Shown here in pieces: positions 16,512-25,052 of a stretch of 64,000 bases of DNA. The DNA lies in NCBI GenBank assembly GCA_002633025.1, contig NMRB01000602.1, positions 93,111-157,110 of the forward strand, read 5' to 3'. The notes below the pieces were generated by a model. The model saw nothing but the letters and a program-made list of their open reading frames with translations. It had not been told where the DNA came from and searched no databases. The translations under genes and the position numbers were made by a program. The first letter of the stretch is position 1. Every line of letters starts with the position of its first letter. Source of the DNA: Notospermus geniculatus (Eukaryota > Nemertea > Pilidiophora > Heteronemertea > Lineidae).

Positions 16512-17920
16512 ATGTCAAACACGTACTCGGTTAATTCTTGGGCAAGAGTGCGGTTGGGTGTGGCATCGAATTTACTGGCCGAACATTTCAGTATGACGTC
16601 ATCGTGTACGGGTTCTTTAGCGCTCGCTTGGGGAGCATTTTTCTCATCTTCAGTGCGTTCAGGGGGTGCTATTGGAACCACCTGTTGAACCGATGCTGGT
16701 TGCATTGAGGATGGTTGAATAGAGGAGGGTTGAATAGAGATGGACTGTATTGGGGATGGCTGTATCGGGAGTGGCTGTACTGGGGGTGGCTGTACTGGGG
16801 GTGGTTGCATCAAATGCTGTGAATATTGCATTGGCACATATTGTAGTGAGTGAGTCGATTGTGGTAGCTGGTGCATTGACCTCAGCTCGTGCGGATGAGT
16901 CACTGGCCACTGAAGCAGTGGTGGGTGTTGCGGTTGTTGTTGTCTCAGTTCTGAAAGCAGTTCACTTTTGATATCATCTTTGATGTTGTTAACGCAAGTT
17001 GCCTGTATGCTGTCAGCAGTTGACATTGAAACGCTATGTACACGTGGATGACGTTTTTGTCTTTTCATTTCGCGATTATCATCTTCAAACGCATCTTCAT
17101 CATCGTGATATTCGCGTTTTCGTTTAGTAGACTGGTGTCTATTTTCCATCCCGCTATCCGAAGCTCGAATAAGTTTGATTAGATCCGAGAAATTGATTAA
17201 TACCTGATTTTCGGCGGTTTTAGTATTATTAGACATTGGTAGTTTGGGATGTGAAGCGTAGATGAAGTCACTGTCGACACCCGTGATTTTGCAATCATTA
17301 AATAATTTATCCATTCGATTGCCGATTTGTCTTGAGGACACGACTTCGTTCCAAATACTTTCAATCAGGTTACTCTGTACTTTGCATGACGGCATTGTGA
17401 TATGCGCTCCGTTAAGTTTAGCTACGTCACTCTGAGAATATTCAACTCTAAATGTTTTGAAGACGCCGAAAGGGTTGTGTTGTTTATACACGACCACAGT
17501 ACCAACACGTTTACCAAGCCCGGTTAAACTAACGTGTTTGATAAAATTGTCTGCGTTGAAATACTTGCCAGAGCCCAGAGAAAAGGCCGGGAAAATGATC
17601 TGAAAGTACTTTTCAATTGAACCGTCGTCGCCAAAATCGTACGTGCGTGATAATCTCTGAAATGTTTTTAGAAGGTTTTCATTGGTTATTCGCGCCAGGC
17701 AAAAGAGTCCTTTACTCTGCACGTATTTAAAACACAGACATGTGCCAATCGTTAGTGCTTCATTGTGGTGAATATTTAATTTGACGTCTGCGCCGTGTTG
17801 GTATCTAAGCTCTAATTCAATCAGATCCGATTCCGAAAGCGCAATGTCAGTAACTTCATTAGAGCATCCTTCAGTTTGTAAAAAACTGTCAAGCAAATAA
17901 ACATAACCACCGACATACAT
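16508..17920 (-). CDS. herpesvirus capsid maturation protease and scaffold (assemblin), 470 aa
   Basis: The N-terminal ~250 residues match herpesvirus assemblins. LNIHHNEALTIG gives catalytic His52, FSLGS gives nucleophile Ser114, and the block FIKHVSLTGLGKRVGT gives His129 and the oxyanion-stabilising Arg138, in the spacing and order of the family's Ser-His-His triad. DFIYASHPKLP (219-228) matches the conserved segment before the end of the protease. A likely release site is LIRA|SD after residue 253. A basic cluster follows (KRKRE; KRQKR) and could be a nuclear signal, then a Pro/Gln-rich scaffold (330-420) with short IQPSS-type repeats. A likely maturation site KCSA|SK lies after residue 448, leaving a 22-residue hydrophobic tail expected to bind the major capsid protein. 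In capsid assembly the scaffold is cleaved out before DNA packaging. The start is the first ATG, and the stop overlaps the rightward gene. Confidence 0.93.
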   Translation of the reverse strand: MYVGGYVYLLDSFLQTEGCSNEVTDIALSESDLIELELRYQHGADVKLNIHHNEALTIGTCLCFKYVQSKGLFCLARITNENLLKTFQRLSRTYDFGDDGSIEKYFQIIFPAFSLGSGKYFNADNFIKHVSLTGLGKRVGTVVVYKQHNPFGVFKTFRVEYSQSDVAKLNGAHITMPSCKVQSNLIESIWNEVVSSRQIGNRMDKLFNDCKITGVDSDFIYASHPKLPMSNNTKTAENQVLINFSDLIKLIRASDSGMENRHQSTKRKREYHDDEDAFEDDNREMKRQKRHPRVHSVSMSTADSIQATCVNNIKDDIKSELLSELRQQQPQHPPLLQWPVTHPHELRSMHQLPQSTHSLQYVPMQYSQHLMQPPPVQPPPVQPLPIQPSPIQSISIQPSSIQPSSMQPASVQQVVPIAPPERTEDEKNAPQASAKEPVHDDVILKCSASKFDATPNRTLAQELTEYVFDI

Positions 17921-18333
17921 TTTTTCTTTCGTGATTTAATCCTTTTACGACACTCAATTAAATAATACAATGAGACCTCTTTGGTTCTTCTGTTCCAAGG
18001 GGATCACCAGTTCAACACCAGTTCGGAGCTAATCTAACATCGAAACATGAGATTGAAAAAAGGACATTTTATAAACGTTGTTTTGCAAGGGTCCATTGCT
18101 ATTAGGCTTATCTGACTGTTCTCATACGGCACTTTACCTAGTCTACACACAGCGTCATCCGGACGGTGGGCAGGTAACTAGACTCGGGTACAACGCACGC
18201 ACGAGGCGCGAAAGAGTTAACATCGGTGTGGTGTATGCATATCAAAACCATGATATGAATGATTACTACCAGTGGTCATCAGTCCTGTAGGCCTAATCGT
18301 TGGGAATGCAATATAAAATTCACATCGAATGAT
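17921..18333. other. intergenic region between protease and gB genes
   Basis: 413 bases. The part next to 17920 contains AT-rich ATTAAATAAT (about 17956-17965), a plausible minus-strand TATA for the protease gene. A 70-codon plus-strand frame at 18078-18290 has no supporting feature. Nothing else is seen. Confidence 0.4.
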
Positions 18334-21075
18334 TCAGTTTAACTGTTTGTAATTTTTGCGCGATTTCCTTTGCATCACACTTCTAAACATCAAGAGATAC
18401 ACGTAACAACAAGCAATGATAACGAAGACTCTGTAAATGATAATGAACAATGGGAAATCAAAGAGACTCCCGAAGAAATTTGCAACGCCGTTAAAAAACC
18501 CGGTTACACCAGCAGAAACAGTTTGAGCTACGTAAGCCATGTCAACTTTTTCCTTGATTATTTGGGGTAAAAATGCCCTATGTATATAGTTGAGGGTTTG
18601 TCTGTAGAAGTTCATCGCCGAGCGAAGTTCGAGTGTGCTGTATGTAGGTTTTAGTTCAGTGTCATTATACAGTATAACGGATCCGAACTCTACGTGGTCC
18701 ATACTGGGTGGAGAAAACTTCGTGTGCACGTCAATGAAATATATTTCCGGAATATCACTCTTGAGATGCTTGTCGGGAGTTTCGAGGGACTTTAAAACAT
18801 ACTGCTCCTCTAATGTGTAATTTTTATAGTAATAAATGAAATTATCAATTTTGAAATACAAATGGTTCGGCTTGGAATATGAGCATCGTTCATGGTATAT
18901 GAATTCACTAGTCAAAGCATTCTGGTGGTCCAATTGAAATAAATAACTACGATTTCTGTGTTGCAACTTAACAAAGGGCCTCGTGAAACAATATCCCTCT
19001 ACCAAGTACAAAGGATTAGTAATTTCTTTCGTAAATTCGTGCCCGTGTAAAGTTGGCACGACATCATAACTCGATATATCCAAATTCTTGCATAATTTGA
19101 TACTGAATATATCCCCCTGGCGTTCTGCTACGACTGGCTTTTGGAGAAAGGACGAAATGACTTGAGATGGGTCCTGGGTTGCTAAGATTTCCCAGGCGTC
19201 GTAAAGATGTCCTTGATTTAGGCACCAAGCGTTCGTGAGATGTAAGGAATTTTCTTCTTCATGTCTGGTTATAAGATCACTAAGATATTGAATTCTATGT
19301 ATGTAATCTAATGGTTTATCATTATAGCTTAATTCTTCGCCTCTCACATTTCTTAAAAAAATATCCACTGGAACCCAGTGTTTCCGCTCGCCCTGTGTAC
19401 GCCCCGAACGAGTCCCTCTTCGCCTTCTCCGACTGTCCAGGTTGGTAGATTTATCAGTGACTACACGTATGTTCGCAGACGTCGTTCTCGGAGTCGTTAT
19501 AAAATTCATAGTTGGTGCTGTTGGTGCCAAACTGTTTGTCGTTTTTCGCATTTCAATAGTTGTATTCATACTCGATGTCTCCACGGTAGGAGCTGATCTA
19601 TTATCATCGTCATCGTCATCGTCATCATCGTCATCGTCGTCGGGTGTTTGAGGAAAGACCGAATATTGTTCGAGACTGTCACCTGACGCATATTCACCAT
19701 CCGATTGTGGTTTTTTCGCTTCGTGTGAGCTGAGCTCTGCTTCCTTATAAAAATATCGTCTGGTTGTCGAATTGTGTTTCTCTTTCCATTCGATCAATAA
19801 ATGAGAATTAATTGCGTAAAGGTGATTTCTTTTCGGCAAACAGCTTTGTTGTTTCAAGGGTAGTTTGTGAACATTGACTCTTGCCGATTCGGAAGTGCTG
19901 AAAACACTCTGAATGCTTTTAGCAGAAAAATGTATTGTGTTACCTTTATTTGAATCTGTGTGTTCTGGAAATTCTATTCTCTCCGCGGAATACGTGTGCC
20001 ATTTGACGTATGTGCACAAATGCGATTCATTAAATCGATTCCATATAATAGTGTTGTCTTTTTGCACAACACCCTTTGTCCTGATAATTTCGTCCCCATT
20101 CAAAACCGACCACGAAGTGACAAGTTGATTAAAAGGCGGAACTGTGCGAACGAACCCAATGGTCATAAGGCAATTGTACGTTACCGTTTGGTGACCTTTC
20201 GGCCACACGTACTGTACGTCGATTTGATTGGAGGTGGACAATGCTTTAGAATCTTTTGATTGGGATGTAATTTTCGTTAAATGACCGTGTTCACATCTTA
20301 AAGACTCATTCCACCTTTGACATTCCTCCAAAGTAACTGGTAGGTACTGCACATTATCCTTTCTAGTTTTTGCGCCGAAGAAGTAAAACACTGTATCTAC
20401 CGTGGTTTTCAAAATTTGACATTTGACCGCCAAATTTTCAACATATTGCTTGTTCGGTTTGAAAATATTGATCAGGCCCGTACTTATCATTCCGCTTGGC
20501 GTCTTTTTACGTGGACACAACGGCTTTTCTCGGAAAGATATCAACTGTGTAGTCTGATCGTAGTTACATAACTTGACACGTTTGTACAACATTGAGTTTG
20601 GATCTGGACCCTTGAGAATTTGAGTTGTAAATACCGATGGAGGCAACAGACGCGTCTCATCGTACTTGATGTATGGTTTCATGTGACCGTATATTACTAT
20701 TTTAAATTTCCATTCTCCAAAATGTTTGTTTGATACATCATGGACGCAATAAAAGCATGATATGATGTAATCAAACGTTCTATTATGAAGCAACCTGCAT
20801 GTCGATTCCCGCGACAAATGTTTGTGATAATTTTGTTTTGGTTGTCGTGTAAGGAAGGGGCAATCAACGATCATCATCCTGACATTGTCACGAAGTGTTT
20901 GTTTTCTTACAACCGAAACCCCGGGTTTTTTTTCCAAGCTTATTATCACGCCAATTGTGGCAGTTTTGTCACCAACAGACGCGTATTTTTTTCCTTCGTC
21001 AAGAAGGTAATGATTAAACCCATGTATCACCGTGATGCCCCAAATGAACATCGTCAAACATACGAGATAAGACAT
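18334..21075 (-). CDS. glycoprotein B-like class III fusion protein, 913 aa
   Basis: The architecture is that of herpesvirus gB. There is an N-terminal signal peptide (about 1-19), a long Cys-containing ectodomain with about nine N-glycosylation sequons, a polybasic furin site (RRRRR at 549-553) in a disordered Ser/Thr-rich region, and a Cys-rich C-terminal half. A hydrophobic membrane-proximal region (about 846-870) is followed by one membrane segment (about 874-897) and a short basic tail. The block LTNAWCLNQGHLYDAWEIL (about 613-631), followed by DPSQVISS and the GDIFSIKLC segment, matches the strongest conserved region of gB downstream of the furin site. gB drives membrane fusion during entry. 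A run of 13 Asp residues (479-491) precedes the furin region. The ATG at 21075 is preceded by a TATTTAAATA element. The tail is unusually short for gB. Confidence 0.88.
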   Translation of the reverse strand: MSYLVCLTMFIWGITVIHGFNHYLLDEGKKYASVGDKTATIGVIISLEKKPGVSVVRKQTLRDNVRMMIVDCPFLTRQPKQNYHKHLSRESTCRLLHNRTFDYIISCFYCVHDVSNKHFGEWKFKIVIYGHMKPYIKYDETRLLPPSVFTTQILKGPDPNSMLYKRVKLCNYDQTTQLISFREKPLCPRKKTPSGMISTGLINIFKPNKQYVENLAVKCQILKTTVDTVFYFFGAKTRKDNVQYLPVTLEECQRWNESLRCEHGHLTKITSQSKDSKALSTSNQIDVQYVWPKGHQTVTYNCLMTIGFVRTVPPFNQLVTSWSVLNGDEIIRTKGVVQKDNTIIWNRFNESHLCTYVKWHTYSAERIEFPEHTDSNKGNTIHFSAKSIQSVFSTSESARVNVHKLPLKQQSCLPKRNHLYAINSHLLIEWKEKHNSTTRRYFYKEAELSSHEAKKPQSDGEYASGDSLEQYSVFPQTPDDDDDDDDDDDDDNRSAPTVETSSMNTTIEMRKTTNSLAPTAPTMNFITTPRTTSANIRVVTDKSTNLDSRRRRRGTRSGRTQGERKHWVPVDIFLRNVRGEELSYNDKPLDYIHRIQYLSDLITRHEEENSLHLTNAWCLNQGHLYDAWEILATQDPSQVISSFLQKPVVAERQGDIFSIKLCKNLDISSYDVVPTLHGHEFTKEITNPLYLVEGYCFTRPFVKLQHRNRSYLFQLDHQNALTSEFIYHERCSYSKPNHLYFKIDNFIYYYKNYTLEEQYVLKSLETPDKHLKSDIPEIYFIDVHTKFSPPSMDHVEFGSVILYNDTELKPTYSTLELRSAMNFYRQTLNYIHRAFLPQIIKEKVDMAYVAQTVSAGVTGFFNGVANFFGSLFDFPLFIIIYRVFVIIACCYVYLLMFRSVMQRKSRKNYKQLN
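19601..19640 (-). repeat. GAT/GAC trinucleotide tract (poly-Asp) in gB
   Basis: Thirteen consecutive GAY codons on the coding (minus) strand encode the poly-Asp run just before the furin-site region. Being in frame and slippage-prone, it is probably polymorphic in length. Confidence 0.85.
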
Positions 21076-21105
21076 GATAAATGCACACTCACTTCAAGAT
21101 TTACA

Positions 21106-21115
21106 TATTTAAATA
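21106..21115 (-). promoter_or_regulatory. TATA-like box of gB
   Basis: TATTTAAATA lies 31-40 bases upstream of the gB ATG at 21075. Confidence 0.55.
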
Positions 21116-21397
21116 GGTTATGATATTAATATCAAAATTATACATAGCGCCTTGTTCAGAAATCACAATATACTGAGAATTCATCCAGCGTTGAATTACC
21201 GGATGATTGTTTCGCCAAGCTATTTGTTGGCCACACATTTGTCCTTTGTAAAATAGCTATTACAATCATAATCACCAGTAGAATGAAATGGGCGAGCTGA
21301 AGAGCGTATTTACGATGCATGTCCTTACGAATACTTCAATAGTTCAATAAATGTTCCTTTAAATAATTTCGCGGGAGTCAATAGTTCAATGTTCAGG
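21116..21397. other. intergenic region upstream of gB
   Basis: About 280 AT-rich bases with no ORF of note. Confidence 0.35.
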
Positions 21398-22132
21398 TTA
21401 GTGGTTCCATACCACATCGTGAGTAGCGAAGTTTTTCAAGTACGATATTATATCGTTCTGCTTAAAAAGCGTTAGCGTTTTTTTAGAAAATATACTTCGC
21501 TGATAAAATGCAATTAAAAGACAACAATAAAGAGAGGTCATTGAATTTAAATTGAGAATGTGTAGACGAAATGCTTCAGACGACTGTAATAGTTTTTGCA
21601 TTCGAGTATACAGTTCGTTTAAAGAGTTACAATTCTGGGTTAATTTTTGATAGAACAACGAGGTCTTCATTCTACCTTTATTAATTTTACAAAGCAGATT
21701 ACCTCTGTCTGAAAAATGACTTCTCAACACATCGAATGGTATTTCTGTGATGTACCTTTGATGAGAGCTAGATATATTTAGTTCATTGAATAAAGATGGC
21801 AATTTCTGCATCCAAATATCGTAGGAAAACCTGAAAACAGACGCCTCGCAAGTGCATATATTCTTATTTGCTGTGAACAGTTGTTCCAGGGTATAAAAAA
21901 TTGGTTTATATCGTGAATGGGTCATCACATTACAAACAATGCATTCGACCACAACGATGTGGTCGTTTTCTTGGATTTGTTTTGCTACACGATGATCTGG
22001 AATGACTAAAACGTGAAATGGACTACATATTTTAAGGGAATCGGGTGGTTGCACATCAAGAATCGTATGTCGTGAAGGTGCTGGGATGCATCCCCGTTTA
22101 GCATATGTGTGGTCTGAAATGATTATTACGAA
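21398..22132 (-). CDS. hypothetical viral ORF without a start codon
   Basis: The frame is open from the stop near 22133 to its stop at 21398, but it has no ATG in its first ~70 codons. The codon at 22054 is GTG, and the first in-frame ATG is at about 21925 (MTHSRYKP). Short ATGs upstream (22104, 22056) lie in another frame shifted by one base, so a one-base deletion or an unrecognised 5' exon would explain the loss. The protein resembles a normal soluble viral product, with CIVCN and CTCEA Cys pairs near the N terminus. The family is not recognised, and a decayed start is the simplest reading. Confidence 0.55.
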   Translation of the reverse strand, partial: FVIIISDHTYAKRGCIPAPSRHTILDVQPPDSLKICSPFHVLVIPDHRVAKQIQENDHIVVVECIVCNVMTHSRYKPIFYTLEQLFTANKNICTCEASVFRFSYDIWMQKLPSLFNELNISSSHQRYITEIPFDVLRSHFSDRGNLLCKINKGRMKTSLFYQKLTQNCNSLNELYTRMQKLLQSSEAFRLHILNLNSMTSLYCCLLIAFYQRSIFSKKTLTLFKQNDIISYLKNFATHDVVWNH

Positions 22133-22285
22133 TTAACACCCAACAGTCTAAACACCTCGCAACAAATACACGAAGGTGTGGTATATAGATCAAGCCATTA
22201 AATACCTCAACTCAAGGTAGTTTAGTTTTAGACAGAGACTCCATTGTGAGAGTGCACTGTGAGAGTGCACGTATGTACCGGTTGT

Positions 22286-23717
22286 CTATCGAATCTGATG
22301 AAATCTCGGACGTCTTTGTATATCTGCCAAACGACATGGACATTTCATATACAGCCGACAACCTATGCACATTATCCCAGAATCTTCACTATCCAGACAT
22401 GTATTAACGCATACATTCATATTATTAACCGAACAGGTTTTACACGGTTGGAAAATATCTCGAAACTTTGTCGTCTTTATATTGTAACACGAACGACTCC
22501 CAGAGATGCAAATGGATGTGACGGTCCTTGAAGTGATGCGATTCATATCTTCTTCAGGTTCTTGAAATACGCATTGCACTAATAAACGAACCACGTTGTC
22601 ATTGAGGCTGCAACTGTACAACGCGGTTGATTGCAAATCGGTTGAATCGCACTTGGAACAATGACGTCTGTCTGTATTGTAATTTATGTACGAATGATGT
22701 TTCCGGTCTTGATCAATGAGATTGTGTGTTGTTTCACCACAGTCTGCGCAAAACGTCACGTAACTAGCAAGGCAAAGTTTCAAATGATTTCCGAATGAGT
22801 TCCTAGTACATTTAGCATAACAGATACACCTCTTGGGAGCTAAATTTAAGTATTTTATTTTGATTCGGTTTTTCAAATTTTCTACAAACAGGAAGTATTT
22901 ACCTCATGTATTTTATGATATAGCCCCTCTTTATTGATTAAGTTTGCCAGGCGAGTCAGTCGATCTAATTCCAAAGAAATCGAATCTGTAATGACATTGT
23001 CTCTTCTAAATAATCGTGTGGCGGCTGGTGTGGCAAATCTCTTGATTATAGCTAAATTCTCTAAAAATTGCAAAGTGAAACTCATCTCGGATAAAATTCG
23101 CGGTCTCTTTGCAAGCCGTTTATGTATCGTCGGGAAGCCAGTTGGAGAGGTTCCACTATCAATGTGTTGATAGTGGAGTGGTACTTATCGAGTAGTCTGC
23201 CATATCCCGTCGATACAGAAGCCATCTCAGTTGGTATTGTATAAGCAATAATGTTATGCGCCTCGTCTGGTCGGATTTTGTCTGTCGTTACCAAATGCAG
23301 CTGAATCAAACTTGAAATAACTTCTCTTTTCATTGTGGAAGTGAATTCGGGAAGCAAAAAAATGACAACGCAGTTATGAAAGAAATGCTTTAGAGCTTGA
23401 AAACCGCTTCCGGGTGCGTGAAGCTTCACTCTTGCCAAAGATTCAAAATCATCGTTGATTTCTCCTTCGTAACTGGTGTTCGCGAATAAATTCTCTAATG
23501 ACTTACGAACGTAATGTAGCGTATTGTTTTTTCTGCATATAGCCAGGATATCCATCTTGTTCAAACCGACTGTCCCCCGATGTTTCTTTGCGGCTACTTT
23601 TGAGTGGTCATGACACTGAGAGCCGATTAGAAAAACGAAGAAAATGTCAAAAGAAGTTGCGTCAACAGCGCCGTAGTAATTCGCAATGAGGTCAGTCATT
23701 GAGTCGGCACGTGTCAC
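22286..23717 (-). pseudogene. Cys-rich viral gene split into three frames (UL32-like packaging protein candidate)
   Basis: Three abutting minus-strand frames look like one protein. 23082-23717 (211 codons, ATG start) ends where 22882-23085 begins, with overlapping TGA/ATG. That in turn ends where a frame open from about 22902 to 22286 begins, and the last frame has no ATG of its own. Each step is a shift of the same sign (-1), as expected for two one-base deletions, for example in the TTTT run near 23090. The C-terminal part has numerous CxxC pairs (CADCG, CSKC, CKTC, CIGC) and related cysteines, suggesting zinc binding. A helical N-terminal region plus CxxC-rich C terminus is reminiscent of the herpesvirus UL32-type packaging/chaperone protein, but that is inference. 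Splicing is unlikely because the only donor/acceptor-like pair seen (near 22885-22905) would bound an intron of about 21 bases. Confidence 0.6.
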
Positions 23718-23969
23718 TCGCTCGCATCCTTTTTAAACAAGCGCGTAGGAGGTGTAAATATCGACCCGCAGTCTGGTGATGCCACCCCTAGGCAGCATTG
23801 TTAGTAGAGGTTCTTGTTGTGCTTTTCGCTAGCCGTTTGTAAATGGGAATGTCTGCACCTCCCGGAAATCACCACGGGCAGTGCAGCGCGTGGTACCACC
23901 ACATGGTACGTAAGTTACCGCGGTACAGTCGGGTGCCACCCGCGCCCCATGCCACCCGATACATGTAGT
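23718..23969. other. intergenic region
   Basis: About 250 bases, relatively GC-rich, with repeated GGTGCCACC/GCCACCC words near 23777 and 23930-23955. No gene is supported. Confidence 0.35.
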
Positions 23970-24977
23970 TTAAAAAACAGTCCAATGAGATGGATCGTAC
24001 ACAAAGCTTTTAACTCTCACCCTTTTTAAATGCATGTCATACTTCACTCTGTTTTCTGATATTAGAGACTTCGGACAAGAGCCGATTTTTATCACGCCGA
24101 TCCTGTTCCAATTGAGAGGTCTGGCCTTGTTTCTGAAACGCATTTCTAGATAAGCGTGTATGATTTCACTTACTCGCACATCCGAATGTTTCGTCTTGAC
24201 GATCCTAAGAACGCATTTATTTGGATGACTGGCATAGACAACTCCGTACAGAGAGAAACCTCTCAGACAATCTTCCACCACATATTTAGAATGCACTGGC
24301 GGGATGGACAGTGTTTCCTCGTCGACGGCATTCAGTCTGGTGTAAAACTCATCGGGGGTGCGCTCTTCTAAATCATAATCAAAATCTGCGAATTGATCGA
24401 GGGCTACGGTTAATTGAAATTCGCGGTGGTAAGGCGTGCAATCCGCGAGGCCTACTGCTCCGTGACTTAACAAGACCAGGTTCAGAAGATTTTCAGAGTC
24501 TGAAGAATGTAACGATCCGAGGTTTTTTGCCTCGATCAAAATCCCGGCCGGTTTCCAAGTGCGACAAAATTCGGTGACTATATCGGTTTTGAACGACTCG
24601 TGAATACGGGGTAACGTTTTTTCAAAATCGTTAAGTCCATTGCAAGCATCCTTTCCATACAGACGTTGTAACCTTGAGACGTTCGTCAACTTCGAGTAAT
24701 AAGGGTTTTTTACCCCTGGTACGAAAAAATCATCCAAGTCGTCAGTTTCGACTTCCAAACGTGGTCGCGAAAAGATTAATTCGTGATCCAAATGTTTGTT
24801 TGATGGAACGTAATGCGACACGATTTCGTATAAGACTGGCAAATGTTCGTCGTTTTTGTCCGCGTTTGAAACAATGCGCGTGCCGATAAAATCCATAACT
24901 AAGTTTTTAAAAGAAACGTTAGAATCTTTAACATGTTTAAATAGCACGTAGTCGGAGAAACAGGAGAATCTCGACAT
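23970..24977 (-). CDS. hypothetical viral protein, 335 aa
   Basis: The open frame extends to about 25052, but its first codons lack ATG (25040 is TTG). The first ATG is at 24975-24977 (MSRFSCFSDY), and a minus-strand CTATAATCC (about 25012-25019) lies roughly 35-40 bases before it, which supports this start. The product is soluble and mixed alpha/beta in character, with a Cys- and His-containing centre and a basic C terminus. I cannot name the family. Its size would fit a capsid triplex or similar structural subunit, which is a guess from length alone. This is the last gene of the continuous viral block. Confidence 0.65.
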   Translation of the reverse strand: MSRFSCFSDYVLFKHVKDSNVSFKNLVMDFIGTRIVSNADKNDEHLPVLYEIVSHYVPSNKHLDHELIFSRPRLEVETDDLDDFFVPGVKNPYYSKLTNVSRLQRLYGKDACNGLNDFEKTLPRIHESFKTDIVTEFCRTWKPAGILIEAKNLGSLHSSDSENLLNLVLLSHGAVGLADCTPYHREFQLTVALDQFADFDYDLEERTPDEFYTRLNAVDEETLSIPPVHSKYVVEDCLRGFSLYGVVYASHPNKCVLRIVKTKHSDVRVSEIIHAYLEMRFRNKARPLNWNRIGVIKIGSCPKSLISENRVKYDMHLKRVRVKSFVYDPSHWTVF

Positions 24978-25052
24978 GCCTTGTAGTGAACTTCTCAGTT
25001 CCACTTTGGGATTATAGATGGCGCCAAGTTTGATGCGCAAGTCAGATGAGGG

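Noticed and set aside
16659-16971. Frames over the Pro/Gln-rich scaffold repeats
   Set aside because: Out-of-frame readings of the protease/scaffold repeat region.
17255-17266. IYA|S as the protease release site
   Set aside because: This segment aligns with the conserved pre-terminal strand of assemblins. The later LIRA|S fits the release site better.
20785-21123. 112-codon plus-strand frame (and 19378-19651, 19960-20259)
   Set aside because: Antisense shadows of the gB coding sequence.
22882-22905. Intron between two frames of the CxxC-rich gene (GAG|GTAAAT ... TTTGTAG)
   Set aside because: The implied intron would be about 21 bases, far too short, and removing it does not restore the frame.
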